43,593 bases of DNA from Alphaproteobacteria bacterium (GCA_035625915.1 DASPOR010000181.1:1-43593); one strand, 5' to 3'; positions 1-7,847 are shown, counted from the stretch's first letter. Made by a program: numbers and translations. The notes: generated by a model not told the origin, from the letters alone.

Positions 1-306
1 ATCAAGAGCGAAGCGTTGCAGATCACAACGGGCATATACCACACGCGCCTTCTGATGTATTCGCAGCGAAGCAGCGCGATCGCCTTACCGTTTCTGATCG
101 TACTCGTGTCATGGCTTGTCCTTCTCTTCGTCGGCTTCGGCCTTCTCACACGATTCAACGGAACCGTCGTTACGGCGTTATTGATTGGCGCGCTGTCTGT
201 TGCGGGTGCGATCTTTCTGATCCTGGAACTCGATCAGCCTTACACGGGGTTCATGCGCGTTTCGAGCGCGCCGATTGAAGCCGCCTTGACCCAGATGAGC
301 CAATAG
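1..306 (+). CDS. C-terminal part of DUF4239 (bestrophin-like) membrane protein, cut by window edge
   Basis: The reading frame is open to base 1, so the start lies outside the window and only about 101 codons are seen. Two hydrophobic segments are visible (roughly codons 26-46 and 57-76). The ending, with the motif SVAGAIFLILELDQP followed by a short polar tail, is typical of the C-terminus of DUF4239 bestrophin-like membrane proteins. The function of that family is not established; homology to anion channels is only suggested. An in-frame TTG at base 16 could be mistaken for a start but lies inside the domain. The gene ends normally with TAG, and no terminator hairpin is evident after it. Confidence 0.75.
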   Translation: MKSEALQITTGIYHTRLLMYSQRSSAIALPFLIVLVSWLVLLFVGFGLLTRFNGTVVTALLIGALSVAGAIFLILELDQPYTGFMRVSSAPIEAALTQMSQ

Positions 307-439
307 CATTTCTATCCGGCGGCACGCACATTCCGGTGGGTCTATCGTTTGTCCGATGTGCGGTGGCGGCGGTTTATCCGAACCGTGCGCGGCTTCTCGC
401 GCGAGCGGTGCACGACGAATGTCAGCGTGTGGAATTCGC

Positions 440-976
440 CTAGTTCTGCGCGCCGTTTCCAGGCCCGTCGCGCATGGGGTTGCGGTCGATCTTGTTCTCG
501 TTCAGGCACTTCAGGAAGCTCGGCATCGCGGCATTCGATCCTCTCAATGCAACGGTCCAGCTCCGTCCGTTCGAAAATCGGACCGACATGTCGGAACCGC
601 TGGCAAACGCAGCGCCGAATCCGACGTTCCACGGAAAGGCCATCGAGACACCCGTCGGGGAATAGACGGTCGCGCTACTTTGCCAAATCTGCTGATCGAT
701 GGATGCCTGTACTCTATACCGATCGTCGAGCGGCAGCGCCCACTCGGGATTGTCCAGAAAGACGAAATAACCCTGGGCGCCCAGAGTAAGCGTCAGATTT
801 TCTTGTTTGGAGCGGGAAGCCATTCCCAAGGCGCAATGGCTGAAAACACCGACTTCATTGTAATACGCGATGACTTCCCATTGGCCAATTCGCCCATACG
901 ACCTTTCCTCCATCGCGGACAAAGAGCCGAGAGGAATGACGACCAGAGCGACGACGATGCACGCTGTCTTTCGCAT
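440..976 (-). CDS. Secreted hypothetical protein
   Basis: A 178-residue protein starting MRKTACIVVALVV, a short basic n-region and hydrophobic core ending near the small residues of SLSAM, so it is probably exported to the periplasm. An in-frame upstream ATG would add seven residues but weakens the signal peptide, so the internal ATG is preferred. The mature part is beta-rich and has one Cys near the start (SHCALG) and one near the end (LKCLNE), which could form a disulfide. I do not recognise a named family. The general look resembles small periplasmic proteins of the invasion-associated-locus-B kind, but this is a weak impression. It stands alone between two genes on the other strand. Confidence 0.6.
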   Translation of the reverse strand: MRKTACIVVALVVIPLGSLSAMEERSYGRIGQWEVIAYYNEVGVFSHCALGMASRSKQENLTLTLGAQGYFVFLDNPEWALPLDDRYRVQASIDQQIWQSSATVYSPTGVSMAFPWNVGFGAAFASGSDMSVRFSNGRSWTVALRGSNAAMPSFLKCLNENKIDRNPMRDGPGNGAQN

Positions 977-1224
977 GGTAGGCGCCCGACAAACCATGGA
1001 AGACTTATCTTAACACGCGACCCTCGCGCCCGCCAACGGGCCGCAACGCGTCGAGCAATGCGGCAAGTGGCACGGATATTGCGCAATTTCCGCCAGATTT
1101 CGCGGTTGTCAGGCCAGTTCCTGCATTTGTCGGGCCAATTTTTGCGCTCGGGCCGCCTGAGGTGAGGTGCGCGGTGCCCTAAACTGACGGCACGCTGTCA
1201 ATCGGACTACAGGTTCGCGCAGGC

Positions 1225-1270
1225 TTGACAATCACTCAACAAATTGGTTTAATATAAACCATATTGTTGA
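1225..1270 (+). promoter_or_regulatory. Promoter with overlapping 35-bp palindromic operator upstream of arsR-like gene
   Basis: A consensus -35 box TTGACA (1225-1230) is followed after 17 bases by TTTAAT (1248-1253), a good sigma-70-type -10. An interrupted palindrome centred on base 1253 spans 1236-1270: outer arms TCAACAA / TTGTTGA (7 bp) and inner arms TGGTTTA / TAAACCA (7 bp). It covers the -10 and spacer, so a dimeric regulator bound there would block RNA polymerase. The obvious candidate is the ArsR-family product encoded 31 bases downstream, giving autorepression of the regulator and the DUF899 gene. The boxes and symmetry are read directly; the identity of the regulator is inferred. 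Confidence 0.75.
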
Positions 1271-1300
1271 GAAATTGACTTGCATGGCAATGGACCGAAC

Positions 1301-1738
1301 ATGGCACAGGCTCTCACGCTCCGCGCCGTAACGCTGGGTCAGGAGGCCGACCGCCAGGAACAGGCGCTCGACATGGCATTTGGCGCCCTTTCCGATCCGG
1401 TTCGCCGCCGGATCCTGATCGAGCTCGATGGCCACGACTTGCTGGTATCGGAGATCGCGGCCCATTTCGAAATCACCCTGCAGGCGGTTTCGCGCCACAT
1501 CCAGGTGCTGGTCCGCGCGGGGCTCGTCCGGCAGGAGCGCACGGGACGGATCAGCCGATGCAGTCTCGTTACCGGACCGATCTATGACGCGGCCGTGTGG
1601 CTCAATCGCTACAGCAAATACTGGAAAGACCAATTCGATCTTCTCGCACTCACGCTCGACGATCTCGAGCGGGAGAAGGTAGCGAGATTGCGGAAAGGCC
1701 GTAGGCGGAACACCCGCCGCCTTAAATCCAGGGTCTAG
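1301..1738 (+). CDS. ArsR/SmtB-family transcriptional regulator
   Basis: A 145-residue winged-helix regulator. The ArsR signature is clear: ALSDPVRRRILIEL (about residues 30-43), then LLVSEIAAHFEITLQAVSRHIQVL as helix-turn-helix and LVRQERTGRISRCSL as wing. No Cys-rich metal site (such as ELCVCDL) is present, so it probably does not sense thiophilic metals. It belongs with the metal-free ArsR regulators that typically sit beside activator-of-Hsp90-like or DUF899 genes. The C-terminus (about residues 100-145) is basic. ATG 1301 is chosen over the in-frame TTG at 1280 because it starts nearer the conserved domain. It is followed 33 bases later by the DUF899 gene, probably in one transcript, and preceded by a palindromic operator. 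Confidence 0.88.
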   Translation: MAQALTLRAVTLGQEADRQEQALDMAFGALSDPVRRRILIELDGHDLLVSEIAAHFEITLQAVSRHIQVLVRAGLVRQERTGRISRCSLVTGPIYDAAVWLNRYSKYWKDQFDLLALTLDDLEREKVARLRKGRRRNTRRLKSRV

Positions 1739-1771
1739 CAGCCGACTGTTTAACGCAATGGGAGCTGGACG

Positions 1772-2371
1772 ATGAATTACAAAGATAGCATGGCAAAAGT
1801 CGGGCGTTATCGCGAGGAGATTGCCGAGATTCGCAAGAAAATGCGTGACGCCCAATCGGCGATCGAGCCGGAGGTGACGAAGAACTACCGGTTGGCCGCC
1901 GCCGATGGACCGGTTTCGCTATCCGATCTCTTTGGCCGGCAAGACACCCTGATCGTCATTCACAACATGGGTGCGGGGTGCCGTTTCTGCACACTTTGGG
2001 CCGACGGCTTCAACGGGGTTTACGATCATTTGCAAAGCCGAGCCGCGTTCGTCGTCGCCTCGCCGGATGCGCCGGATCAGCAGAGGAAATTCGCCGTGAG
2101 CCGCGGCTGGCGCTTTCCCATGGTGTCGTACCAGGGAAGCAGCTTCGGCGAAGACATGGGCTACCGTACCGATGACGGCGCACGGCCGGGCGTTTCGGTT
2201 TTCAAGCGCGACGGAGACAAGATCGTGCGCGTGTCGGATACCTCGTTCGGGCCTGGCGACGATTTTTGCTCGGTCTGGCACATCTTCGATCTTATTCCCG
2301 AGGGTGCTGCGGGCTGGCAACCGAAGTACCACTACGACTCCGAGAACCGAGGCCCTTCCAAGCACGCATGA
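1772..2371 (+). CDS. DUF899 thioredoxin-like protein
   Basis: A 199-residue protein of the DUF899 family, which has a thioredoxin-like fold. It begins with a helical segment (residues 1-35). Then comes the core with HNMGAGCRFCTLWADGFNG (Cys70 and Cys73, a CxxC in the place of the thioredoxin active site). The C-terminal FDLIPEGAAGWQPKYHY is characteristic of the family. The biochemical role is not established; dithiol redox chemistry is a reasonable guess. The start is supported by GGGAGCTGG just upstream of the ATG. The gene follows the ArsR regulator in the same direction, a pairing often seen in proteobacteria, which suggests control from the palindromic promoter at 1225-1270. Confidence 0.87.
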   Translation: MNYKDSMAKVGRYREEIAEIRKKMRDAQSAIEPEVTKNYRLAAADGPVSLSDLFGRQDTLIVIHNMGAGCRFCTLWADGFNGVYDHLQSRAAFVVASPDAPDQQRKFAVSRGWRFPMVSYQGSSFGEDMGYRTDDGARPGVSVFKRDGDKIVRVSDTSFGPGDDFCSVWHIFDLIPEGAAGWQPKYHYDSENRGPSKHA

Positions 2372-2642
2372 CTCCCAGGTTCGCTAAGTTCGAATAGTCG
2401 CTCGCTCGTAAAGAAGCGACCCGTCGCCTCCGTGCCCCCTCGGCGCAGGTAGCGCCGTCACAAGGGGCTTGCAATTGACCCCTGGTTGTATTTGTCTTGA
2501 GGGGGCACCCTTGAGATTGAGGTGGGCGCGTGACGGCGGCCGCCTTGCGTTCTAAGGCGTGGCCATTGGCACTGTCGCACTTGGGTCGCAGTGGCTTTCG
2601 CCGCTCGAAAACAACTCACCCGCGGATCAAGGGGGGAAAGAA

Positions 2643-3779
2643 ATGGGCCTGCTTCATTCGGGATCCTGCGCCTGTTGCGCGAGCCTCAATCGACGCCGCT
2701 TCATGCTTGCCGCCGGTGGGGGGATCGCGGCAATGGCGCTGTCGCCAGGTTTCGGCTTGGCCGACGACGCCTTGCCGACCATCGCCTACGACTCAGTCCA
2801 CAACCTGCTGCGGCTCCCTAGCAATCTTTATTTCGGCGAGGTATCGGGCGTGGCGCTTAATTCCAAGGGCCATGTTTTCGTACTCTCGCGCGGGAATTCC
2901 ACGGGTCCCGCGTACGGTGCGGCGGCGACCCAGCTCCTCGAATTCGCATCGGACGGCCGGTTCGTCCGCGAGATCGGTCACAACCTCTATGCGTGGTCGT
3001 TCGCGCACACGGTGAAGGTCGATCCTCACGACAACATCTGGGTCACGGACAAGGGTTCCGACATGGTGATCAAGTTCACGCCCGACGGTCGCGTCGCAAT
3101 GGTGTTCGGGCGCAAGCAGGAGGCGTCGGCCGAGGAAACCGGACCCTTGAAGCATCCGAACCCCCCGCTGCCGGCCGAGCCCGGTCGTTTCCGCCAAGTG
3201 ACCGATGTGGCCTGGGACGCCGCCGGCAACACCTACATCAGCGACGGCTATATCAATTCCCGCGTCGCCAAAGTCGACAAGGATGGAAATTGGCTTAAGT
3301 CATGGGGCGAGCGCGGCAACGGCCCAAGCCAATTCAACACGCCACACAGCATCGCGGTCGACGCCAAGGGCCTCGTCTATGTCGCCGATCGAGGCAACCG
3401 GCGTATTCAGGTCTTCGACGGCGAGGGCAATTTTCAGCGCCAGTTCACCATCGACGTGCCCGTGCCGCCAGGCGCGCGGCCCGCGATCGGGAACGTCCCG
3501 GACGAGGCCGCGATCGCCGGCGGGACCTTCGCACCCGGCTCTCCCTGGGCGATTTGCATTTCACCCGGACCGGACCAAGTGCTCTACAGCTCGGACGCAT
3601 ATCCGGGCCGCATCTACAAGCTCACGCTCGACGGCAAACTCCTCGGCGTGCTTGGCGAGTCAGGCAAGCAGCTCAAGCAATTCGGCTGGATTCACGAAAT
3701 GGCATGCCCAGCGAAAAACGTGCTCTATGTCGCGGAGCTCTTGAACTGGCGCGTGCAGAAATTGGTCTTGCACGGTTAA
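2643..3779 (+). CDS. Tat-exported NHL-repeat beta-propeller protein
   Basis: A 378-residue protein. The N-terminus has NRRRFMLAAGGGIAAMAL (about residues 17-34), a twin-arginine signal, so it is exported folded to the periplasm. The mature part contains repeated NHL-type blades: GHVFVLSRGN, DNIWVTDKGSDMVIKFTPDGR, GNTYISDGYINSRVAKVDKDG, GLVYVADRGNRRIQVFDGEG and NVLYVAELLNWRVQKL, which fits a six-bladed propeller. Such domains bind ligands or, in peptidylglycine-amidating lyases, catalyse reactions; no specific reaction can be assigned. A CACC motif precedes the twin arginines. ATG 2643 is preferred over the GTG at 2559 because AAGGGGGGAAAG lies directly upstream and the signal peptide then begins properly. 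Confidence 0.85.
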   Translation: MGLLHSGSCACCASLNRRRFMLAAGGGIAAMALSPGFGLADDALPTIAYDSVHNLLRLPSNLYFGEVSGVALNSKGHVFVLSRGNSTGPAYGAAATQLLEFASDGRFVREIGHNLYAWSFAHTVKVDPHDNIWVTDKGSDMVIKFTPDGRVAMVFGRKQEASAEETGPLKHPNPPLPAEPGRFRQVTDVAWDAAGNTYISDGYINSRVAKVDKDGNWLKSWGERGNGPSQFNTPHSIAVDAKGLVYVADRGNRRIQVFDGEGNFQRQFTIDVPVPPGARPAIGNVPDEAAIAGGTFAPGSPWAICISPGPDQVLYSSDAYPGRIYKLTLDGKLLGVLGESGKQLKQFGWIHEMACPAKNVLYVAELLNWRVQKLVLHG

Positions 3780-3814
3780 ACTGGTGGACCGGTAATTTTC
3801 TTTGGAGTGACCGG

Positions 3815-4006
3815 TTACACCATCGGAAATGCCAAGCCCAGAAATACCACGCCCGCGACGATCAAGAGCCCGGCCGATCGCTCGAGGCGAGCCTTGCGCG
3901 CGGGAACCAAGCGCGCGCCGGCCGCGGCGAGCGTTCCCAAAATGATGCCGACGGCACCGAACGTAGCGAGCACTTTTGCCCCCAGATTGTGCACAAGGCT
4001 CGTCCG
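3815..4006 (-). pseudogene. Remnant of the C-terminus of an integral membrane protein
   Basis: Reading the minus strand from an in-frame stop at 4007-4009 down to TAA at 3815-3817 gives about 63 codons. They hold two hydrophobic stretches (around VLATFGAVGIILGTLAAAG and AGLLIVAGVVFLGLAFPMV) separated by a basic, Arg-rich loop. This looks like the last two transmembrane helices of a transporter-like membrane protein whose front end is gone. No ATG exists in the frame, only a GTG at 3994. The family cannot be told. A short genuine two-helix protein starting at that GTG is the alternative. The rest of the 3780-4304 gap shows nothing else I can support. Confidence 0.4.
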
Positions 4007-4304
4007 TTATGCCGTTAGAGTATGAAGAATCGGTTAGACGGCCGCCGGGCCGTGCCAAGATGGCCACCCTTAGCGAGCGAACGATCCAACCGTGGCGAAC
4101 GCCCCGAATCCCGCGGCATTCGCCTCACGTTGGACATTCCGAATGGAGTGCGCGGCCACGGGCAGGCTGGTCGACCCGATGCCGGTCTGCCACAGCAAAA
4201 AATATTCGCAATAAAATTGCGGAAAATTTCCGTTCCGTTAACCATCTTTGCGGGTTTTCGGTATAGATTGGCGGCCGCTTGGGGGATAAGACAATCAGGG
4301 GAAC

Positions 4305-5342
4305 ATGCACGAGCAGTCGCCCGGGTTGCGGCGCCTCGCCAAAACCACCGCATTGTCTGCAGGTTTTTTAGTCGCCGTATATCCGTTGCGCGCCGCGGCC
4401 CATGTCAAATGGTTTGCCGCTTATGACGTCGCCGCCCAGCCGAAAGAGTTGGCGGAGATGTGCTGTCCCATGTTTTTCCTGCTGATTGCATGCTCATTGG
4501 TCACGATCTGGCTGTTATCCCATGTCGAGAGAACGGTCGTTGGCGCGTTTTTGCTAAGAACGATCGATCGCCTGGGACGGGTCTTGCAGCCGCGCACGGA
4601 GGCAATTTTCCGTGCTTGCACCGCGGTGTTTTTCGTAGGGCTGTGGGTTTTGGGAAATATCATTCTGACGCCAGAGCTCAAAACCGATGTGGTCGCGATT
4701 TCCTGGCTTCAATTCGCTATTGCCGTGGGAATGTTCTGGCGCGCCACCATGATCTTTTCCGCAATCGGCATCGCTTTTCTGTTCGCCTTCGGCGTCTATA
4801 GCTACGGCGCGTTTCACATGATGGACTACCCGATCTTTTTGGGAGCCGCGATTTATCTCGGCCTGAGCGGTTTGCAGCGCAGCTTGTTCGGCCGGCGGCC
4901 GATCGACTATGCGCGATGGGGGGCCGCCATAACCTTGATCTGGGCGTCCGTGGAGAAATGGGCCTATCCGCAATGGACGTTTCCGCTGTTGCAGACGCAT
5001 CCGACATTGGCGATGGGCTTCAATGACGTCTTCTATATGATTGCCGCGGGGGTCGTTGAATTCGGCCTGGCCTTCGCACTGTTATGGACCCCGCTTGTCC
5101 GTCGTCTCGCAGCGATCGCGCTGACGGCAATGTTCGTCAGCGCGGTCTTCGAATTCGGAAAATTGGATGCGATCGGCCATCTCTTGATCGTCACGATCCT
5201 GGTGGCCATAGCGGTTGACGACGAGCCGAAGGTGGAGCGGCGGCCGATCCTGGCGCCAGCCTATTATTGCGCGGCACTCCTCGGCATCGTCGTTCTTTAC
5301 TATGGAGCGCACGCCGCTATCTACGGCACGAAAATCATTTAG
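4305..5342 (+). CDS. Multi-pass inner-membrane protein, DoxX-like
   Basis: A 345-residue hydrophobic protein with about eight or nine predicted membrane segments, beginning with a helix at residues 12-32 and ending with one near 320-338. Recognisable spots are AHVKWF after the first helix, HMMDYPIFLGAAIYL in the middle and a conserved-looking WASVEKWAYPQWTFPLL. The last half resembles DoxX-type membrane proteins, where a Glu-Lys pair follows a helix, but the match is loose and no function is assigned. AGGGGAAC just before ATG 4305 supports the start. It stands alone on the plus strand; about 80 bases separate it from the convergent SRAP gene. Confidence 0.7.
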   Translation: MHEQSPGLRRLAKTTALSAGFLVAVYPLRAAAHVKWFAAYDVAAQPKELAEMCCPMFFLLIACSLVTIWLLSHVERTVVGAFLLRTIDRLGRVLQPRTEAIFRACTAVFFVGLWVLGNIILTPELKTDVVAISWLQFAIAVGMFWRATMIFSAIGIAFLFAFGVYSYGAFHMMDYPIFLGAAIYLGLSGLQRSLFGRRPIDYARWGAAITLIWASVEKWAYPQWTFPLLQTHPTLAMGFNDVFYMIAAGVVEFGLAFALLWTPLVRRLAAIALTAMFVSAVFEFGKLDAIGHLLIVTILVAIAVDDEPKVERRPILAPAYYCAALLGIVVLYYGAHAAIYGTKII

Positions 5343-5425
5343 TCCTCAGATCGTCTTGCGCATGGCGGCCGATTGCGCATGGCGTGGCAGCCTAAAGCAC
5401 AAAGATTCGCACGAGCCCAATTTTG

Positions 5426-6094
5426 TCAGGCCGCAATGGGCTCTATGCACTCGGGCACGTCGTTCCTCGAATTGCTGACCACGGCGCCGACGCGATAGGC
5501 CCGCATGGCCTCCGACGGGTACGGTCGGAGCAAGTCCGTCGGTTCGCGCTGCGCATCTTCCCCGAGCCACGCCGCGTAATCGTCAGGTGCGAGGATCACC
5601 GGCATCCGATCATGAATTTTCCGCGCGAGCTGATTCGCTTCTGTTGTGAGAATGGCGCAGGTTTCGACCGGCACTTTGTCCCGCGCTTTGTCCCATCGAG
5701 CCCACAGGCCCGCGAAGGCGAACAATCCGCCATCGTTGAGTGTGTAGCGCCAGGGCAGCTTTTTGCCCTCGGCCTTCTGCCATTCGTAATACCCGTCAGC
5801 GACCACGAGACATCGGCGCTTCCTGAAGGAATCGCGGAACGAAGGTTTCTCGGCGACCGTCTCTGACCGTGCGTTGATCAGCTTCGCGCCGATTGACAGG
5901 TCCGGCGACCAATGCGGCACGAGGCCCCAGCGCAATGCAACAAGCTCGCGGCCGACCTCAGTAGCACGAACCACCGGAACGTCTTGCGTCGGAGCGACGT
6001 TGTAGCGTGGGCGTAGGTTTGGCAAAGCGTTCGAGAACTTGAACAACCGCCGCATCGCTTCGGGTGCGCTTGTGATGCTATAGCGACCGCACAT
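5426..6094 (-). CDS. yedK: SOS response-associated peptidase (SRAP domain, YedK/HMCES-type)
   Basis: A 222-residue protein of normal SRAP length. Members crosslink through the amino-terminal Cys to abasic sites in single-stranded DNA and so shield them. Family landmarks are all visible: Cys2 directly after the start Met in MCGRYS, RPRYNVAPTQ (about residues 28-37), RWGLVPHW (55-62), INARSET (73-79, the Asn that contacts the site), DGYYEW with Glu104, and IHDRMPVIL near residue 160 with the catalytic His. The start is fixed because Cys2 must be exposed after Met removal. It is encoded alone, convergent to the membrane-protein gene at 4305-5342. No LexA box was recognised upstream. Confidence 0.95.
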   Translation of the reverse strand: MCGRYSITSAPEAMRRLFKFSNALPNLRPRYNVAPTQDVPVVRATEVGRELVALRWGLVPHWSPDLSIGAKLINARSETVAEKPSFRDSFRKRRCLVVADGYYEWQKAEGKKLPWRYTLNDGGLFAFAGLWARWDKARDKVPVETCAILTTEANQLARKIHDRMPVILAPDDYAAWLGEDAQREPTDLLRPYPSEAMRAYRVGAVVSNSRNDVPECIEPIAA

Positions 6095-6145
6095 GCAGGC
6101 ATTACCTCGCGATAACGCTTCGTCGGGCCGACAAAACGGCCGGCG

Positions 6146-6424
6146 CTAATGGGGCTTGATTGAATCCGCAAACACCATCAGACGTTTTGACAGCACACGA
6201 ATGAGACCAAGGCGCGGATTGTCAATGTCGGCAATGAGGAAGAACGCGATGGATACAACCACCGACATGATCCACAGGAGAAAAGTGCGGGTTCGGTGCT
6301 CACCATATCCGAGCAGTAAGTTGCTGGCGACTGAAATCGATACCATCAGCACCGACGCTTTCGCGGGTATGCGATTCCACCACGCTGCCTGCGTGTATCC
6401 TTGCGAGTTCGGGACGTCATTCAT
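6146..6424 (-). pseudogene. Short C-terminal fragment of a DUF4239-type membrane protein
   Basis: A 92-codon frame with ATG 6424. Two hydrophobic segments are seen, and the end contains VVVSIAFFLIADIDNPRLG followed by IRVLSKRL, the characteristic last helix and tail of DUF4239 bestrophin-like proteins. Full-length members have roughly 230-270 residues, so about two thirds of the N-terminus is missing. The piece is either a decayed remnant that still has a start codon by chance or a truncated expressed protein. It lies 51 bases upstream of the SRAP gene on the same strand. It is distinct from the DUF4239 tail at 1-306, which has a different ending (LILELDQP). Confidence 0.55.
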
Positions 6425-6438
6425 GCCGGAAACGATGG

Positions 6439-6561
6439 CGGCTCGATTACGTCTCGCGCCGGACCACGATTGACACTGCGCTGGCGAGCCTCGGCATCAC
6501 CACGCTCTGCCTGATCATCATCTACACCTTGGCTTGGCTCTACGTGGCGGGGCCATCATGA
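6439..6561 (+). pseudogene. Remnant of a small one-helix membrane protein
   Basis: This frame encodes about 40 residues ending in one strongly hydrophobic helix (ASLGITTLCLIIIYTLAWLYV) and TGA. No start codon is found in frame upstream within at least 75 bases, so the front has been lost or changed frame. Its TGA overlaps the ATG of the next small frame (ATGA at 6558-6561), the usual sign of translational coupling. The pair may therefore once have been a small operon, for example of phage origin. That origin is a guess from size and arrangement only. Confidence 0.3.
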
Positions 6562-6773
6562 TCCCGTTCCTCATCGGCTTGGCCTCGTGGACGGCGGTGC
6601 AGCGCATCCAAGCCGATCTTCCCGAGGAGACACAGTCCAGTGCCACCCGCTTCCCTCCTGGCCCCGAATCGGCGGGGCTGTACTTTTTGGGTAGCCGCAT
6701 TGGCACTCGGGTTGCAGGCAAGTCATTTGCCGTCGCCTGTCAAACGTCCCCTCAAGTGATGAGACGACGGTAA
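6558..6773 (+). CDS. Small hypothetical ORF, possibly a decayed gene
   Basis: A 71-codon frame starting with ATG that overlaps the preceding stop (ATGA). The first 15 residues are hydrophobic and the rest is polar, without recognisable domain. A good rho-independent terminator follows four bases after its stop, which supports real transcription in this direction. Composition in the second half looks non-coding (long runs of Ser, Pro, Gly and Arg), so it could equally be a truncated gene. No function is proposed. Confidence 0.3.
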   Translation: MIPFLIGLASWTAVQRIQADLPEETQSSATRFPPGPESAGLYFLGSRIGTRVAGKSFAVACQTSPQVMRRR

Positions 6774-6776
6774 ACT

Positions 6777-6812
6777 AGCCCCGCCTTCCCCCATGGTCAG
6801 CGGGGCTTTTTT
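6777..6812 (+). terminator. Rho-independent terminator
   Basis: An eight-base-pair stem, AGCCCCGC (6777-6784) with GCGGGGCT (6800-6807), encloses a 15-base loop and runs into six T residues (6807-6812). It lies just behind the small plus-strand frames and is the clearest sign that this stretch was a transcription unit. Confidence 0.75.
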
Positions 6813-6875
6813 CACGGCCTTCAGGCAAGGTCTCCAGACCGAATTTTGTCTGCCTCGGTGAAGTCTTGCAAATTA

Positions 6876-6896
6876 TTACCGGATGGGTAATTGCAC
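6876..6896 (+). repeat. Short flank repeat, left copy (TTACC-N6-GTAATTGCAC)
   Basis: TTACC at 6876 and GTAATTGCAC at 6887-6896 are matched by the same arrangement at 7827-7847. Each copy can form a small hairpin (TTACC/GGTAA here, CAATTAC/GTAATTG on the right). Both lie to the left of a copy of the GTGTGG-type palindromic repeat, so the GST gene is bracketed by two similarly built, same-orientation modules. Confidence 0.45.
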
Positions 6897-7032
6897 GATC
6901 GAGCCTCTCCACTCAACAAGGCTCGGGCGTTGAAAGGCGTGAATGCCCGGGTCTCGGCCTTCGGCCGGCCGCGCCATGACGTTAAAGAGGACGAACGATC
7001 AAACTCAGCGCACTCACAAGAGGTTGTCTTTC

Positions 7033-7107
7033 GTGCGGTATTCGGATTTGAAGTTCCTAAACGCGGATGCCACCAAAACAACAGGAACATCAAATCCACC
7101 ACACTAG
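7033..7107 (+). repeat. Palindromic repeat, copy A (right-hand hairpin only)
   Basis: This 75-base copy matches the right half of the longer elements at 12983-13144 and 42023-42186. The arm GGATTTGAAGTTCCT is followed by a loop containing CGCGGATGCCACCAA and the opposite arm AGGAACATCAAATCCACCACAC. The left half, with the GCGAATCCGAAAT hairpin, is missing. Its last bases CTAG overlap the end of the GST gene and provide that gene's TAG stop (7104-7106 on the minus strand). Confidence 0.8.
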
Positions 7108-7721
7108 TCGAAGGTTTCGCCTTGCATGGGAGTTGCCACCATCGACGGCCGCCGCGCAAATGCACGATACCAGTTCGTCAGCCGTGGATGGCTATCCGCG
7201 AGCCAGGGAAGCCGGCGGAACTCGAGCCAACCGAGCGCGGTTGCAAGTGCGATCTGGCCGATGTCGAGCGGGCCGTCCAAAGCAACCTTTTGCTCAATGA
7301 AATCGTAAGCAGTCCGCAGCTTGCCCGCCTGTGCCTCGGCCATCGCCCTCCAGCGTAGCGTCTCGGGCCGTCGATCGATCTCCCAACGATATAGGCTGCC
7401 GGCCTCGATCATGCCATTAGCGAGCGCCTCAAGCCGCAAGGCAAGCCAATGGTTGCGCCCCTCCTCCGGTATCAGCCGGGGGCCGGCATGCAGGCTGTCG
7501 AGATATGAGCAGATCACCGTCGAATCGAAAAGCGCCAGCCCGTCGTCGCAGACCAGTATCGGTACTTGTCCGAGCGGGTTCACGGCGTACACGGCCTCGT
7601 TCCGCCGGACCGGACTGGTTTCGTGATGGATTACATCGATCTTGTTGGCGAGTCCTGCCTCGTGCGCCATCACCAGCACCTTCCGCGCGAAGGGCGAGTG
7701 AGTTTGATACAAAAGTTTCAT
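7104..7721 (-). CDS. Glutathione S-transferase family protein
   Basis: A 205-residue protein with the cytosolic GST build. It has an N-terminal thioredoxin-like domain starting MKLLYQTHSPFARKV (the Ser of SPFAR is the usual catalytic position) and the cis-proline and glutathione contacts in NPLGQVPILVCDDGLALFDS, with the Asp-Ser pair. An all-helical C-terminal domain follows. A longer frame extends to 7826, but ATG 7721 has GAGGAGAGATT just upstream and starts exactly at the first beta strand. Substrate is unknown; such GSTs conjugate or reduce electrophiles in the cytoplasm. The stop codon is formed by the CTAG end of palindromic repeat copy A, so the native C-terminus may have been altered. 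Repeats lie on both sides. Confidence 0.9.
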   Translation of the reverse strand: MKLLYQTHSPFARKVLVMAHEAGLANKIDVIHHETSPVRRNEAVYAVNPLGQVPILVCDDGLALFDSTVICSYLDSLHAGPRLIPEEGRNHWLALRLEALANGMIEAGSLYRWEIDRRPETLRWRAMAEAQAGKLRTAYDFIEQKVALDGPLDIGQIALATALGWLEFRRLPWLADSHPRLTNWYRAFARRPSMVATPMQGETFD

Positions 7722-7826
7722 CGATAATCTCTCCTCAGAGGATCGGTTCCGTCGTCGGAATTGTTTGATGGGCCGACTTGCCGCTCGCTGAAGCGCCTGC
7801 ATATCATCGGCCGCCCTTTCACTCAA

Positions 7827-7847
7827 TTACCTGCGACGTAATTGCAC
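7827..7847 (+). repeat. Short flank repeat, right copy
   Basis: TTACC followed by GTAATTGCAC (7838-7847) repeats the arrangement at 6876-6896. CAATTAC and GTAATTG around it form a perfect seven-base-pair hairpin. It is followed closely by a second small hairpin (CAGCCG/CGGCTG, about 7847-7864) and then by palindromic repeat copy D. Confidence 0.45.

Noticed and set aside
356..1165. A 269-codon plus-strand frame
   Set aside because: It is antisense to the better gene at 440-976, which has a signal peptide; its own translation is rich in Arg, Ser and Pro with no domain.
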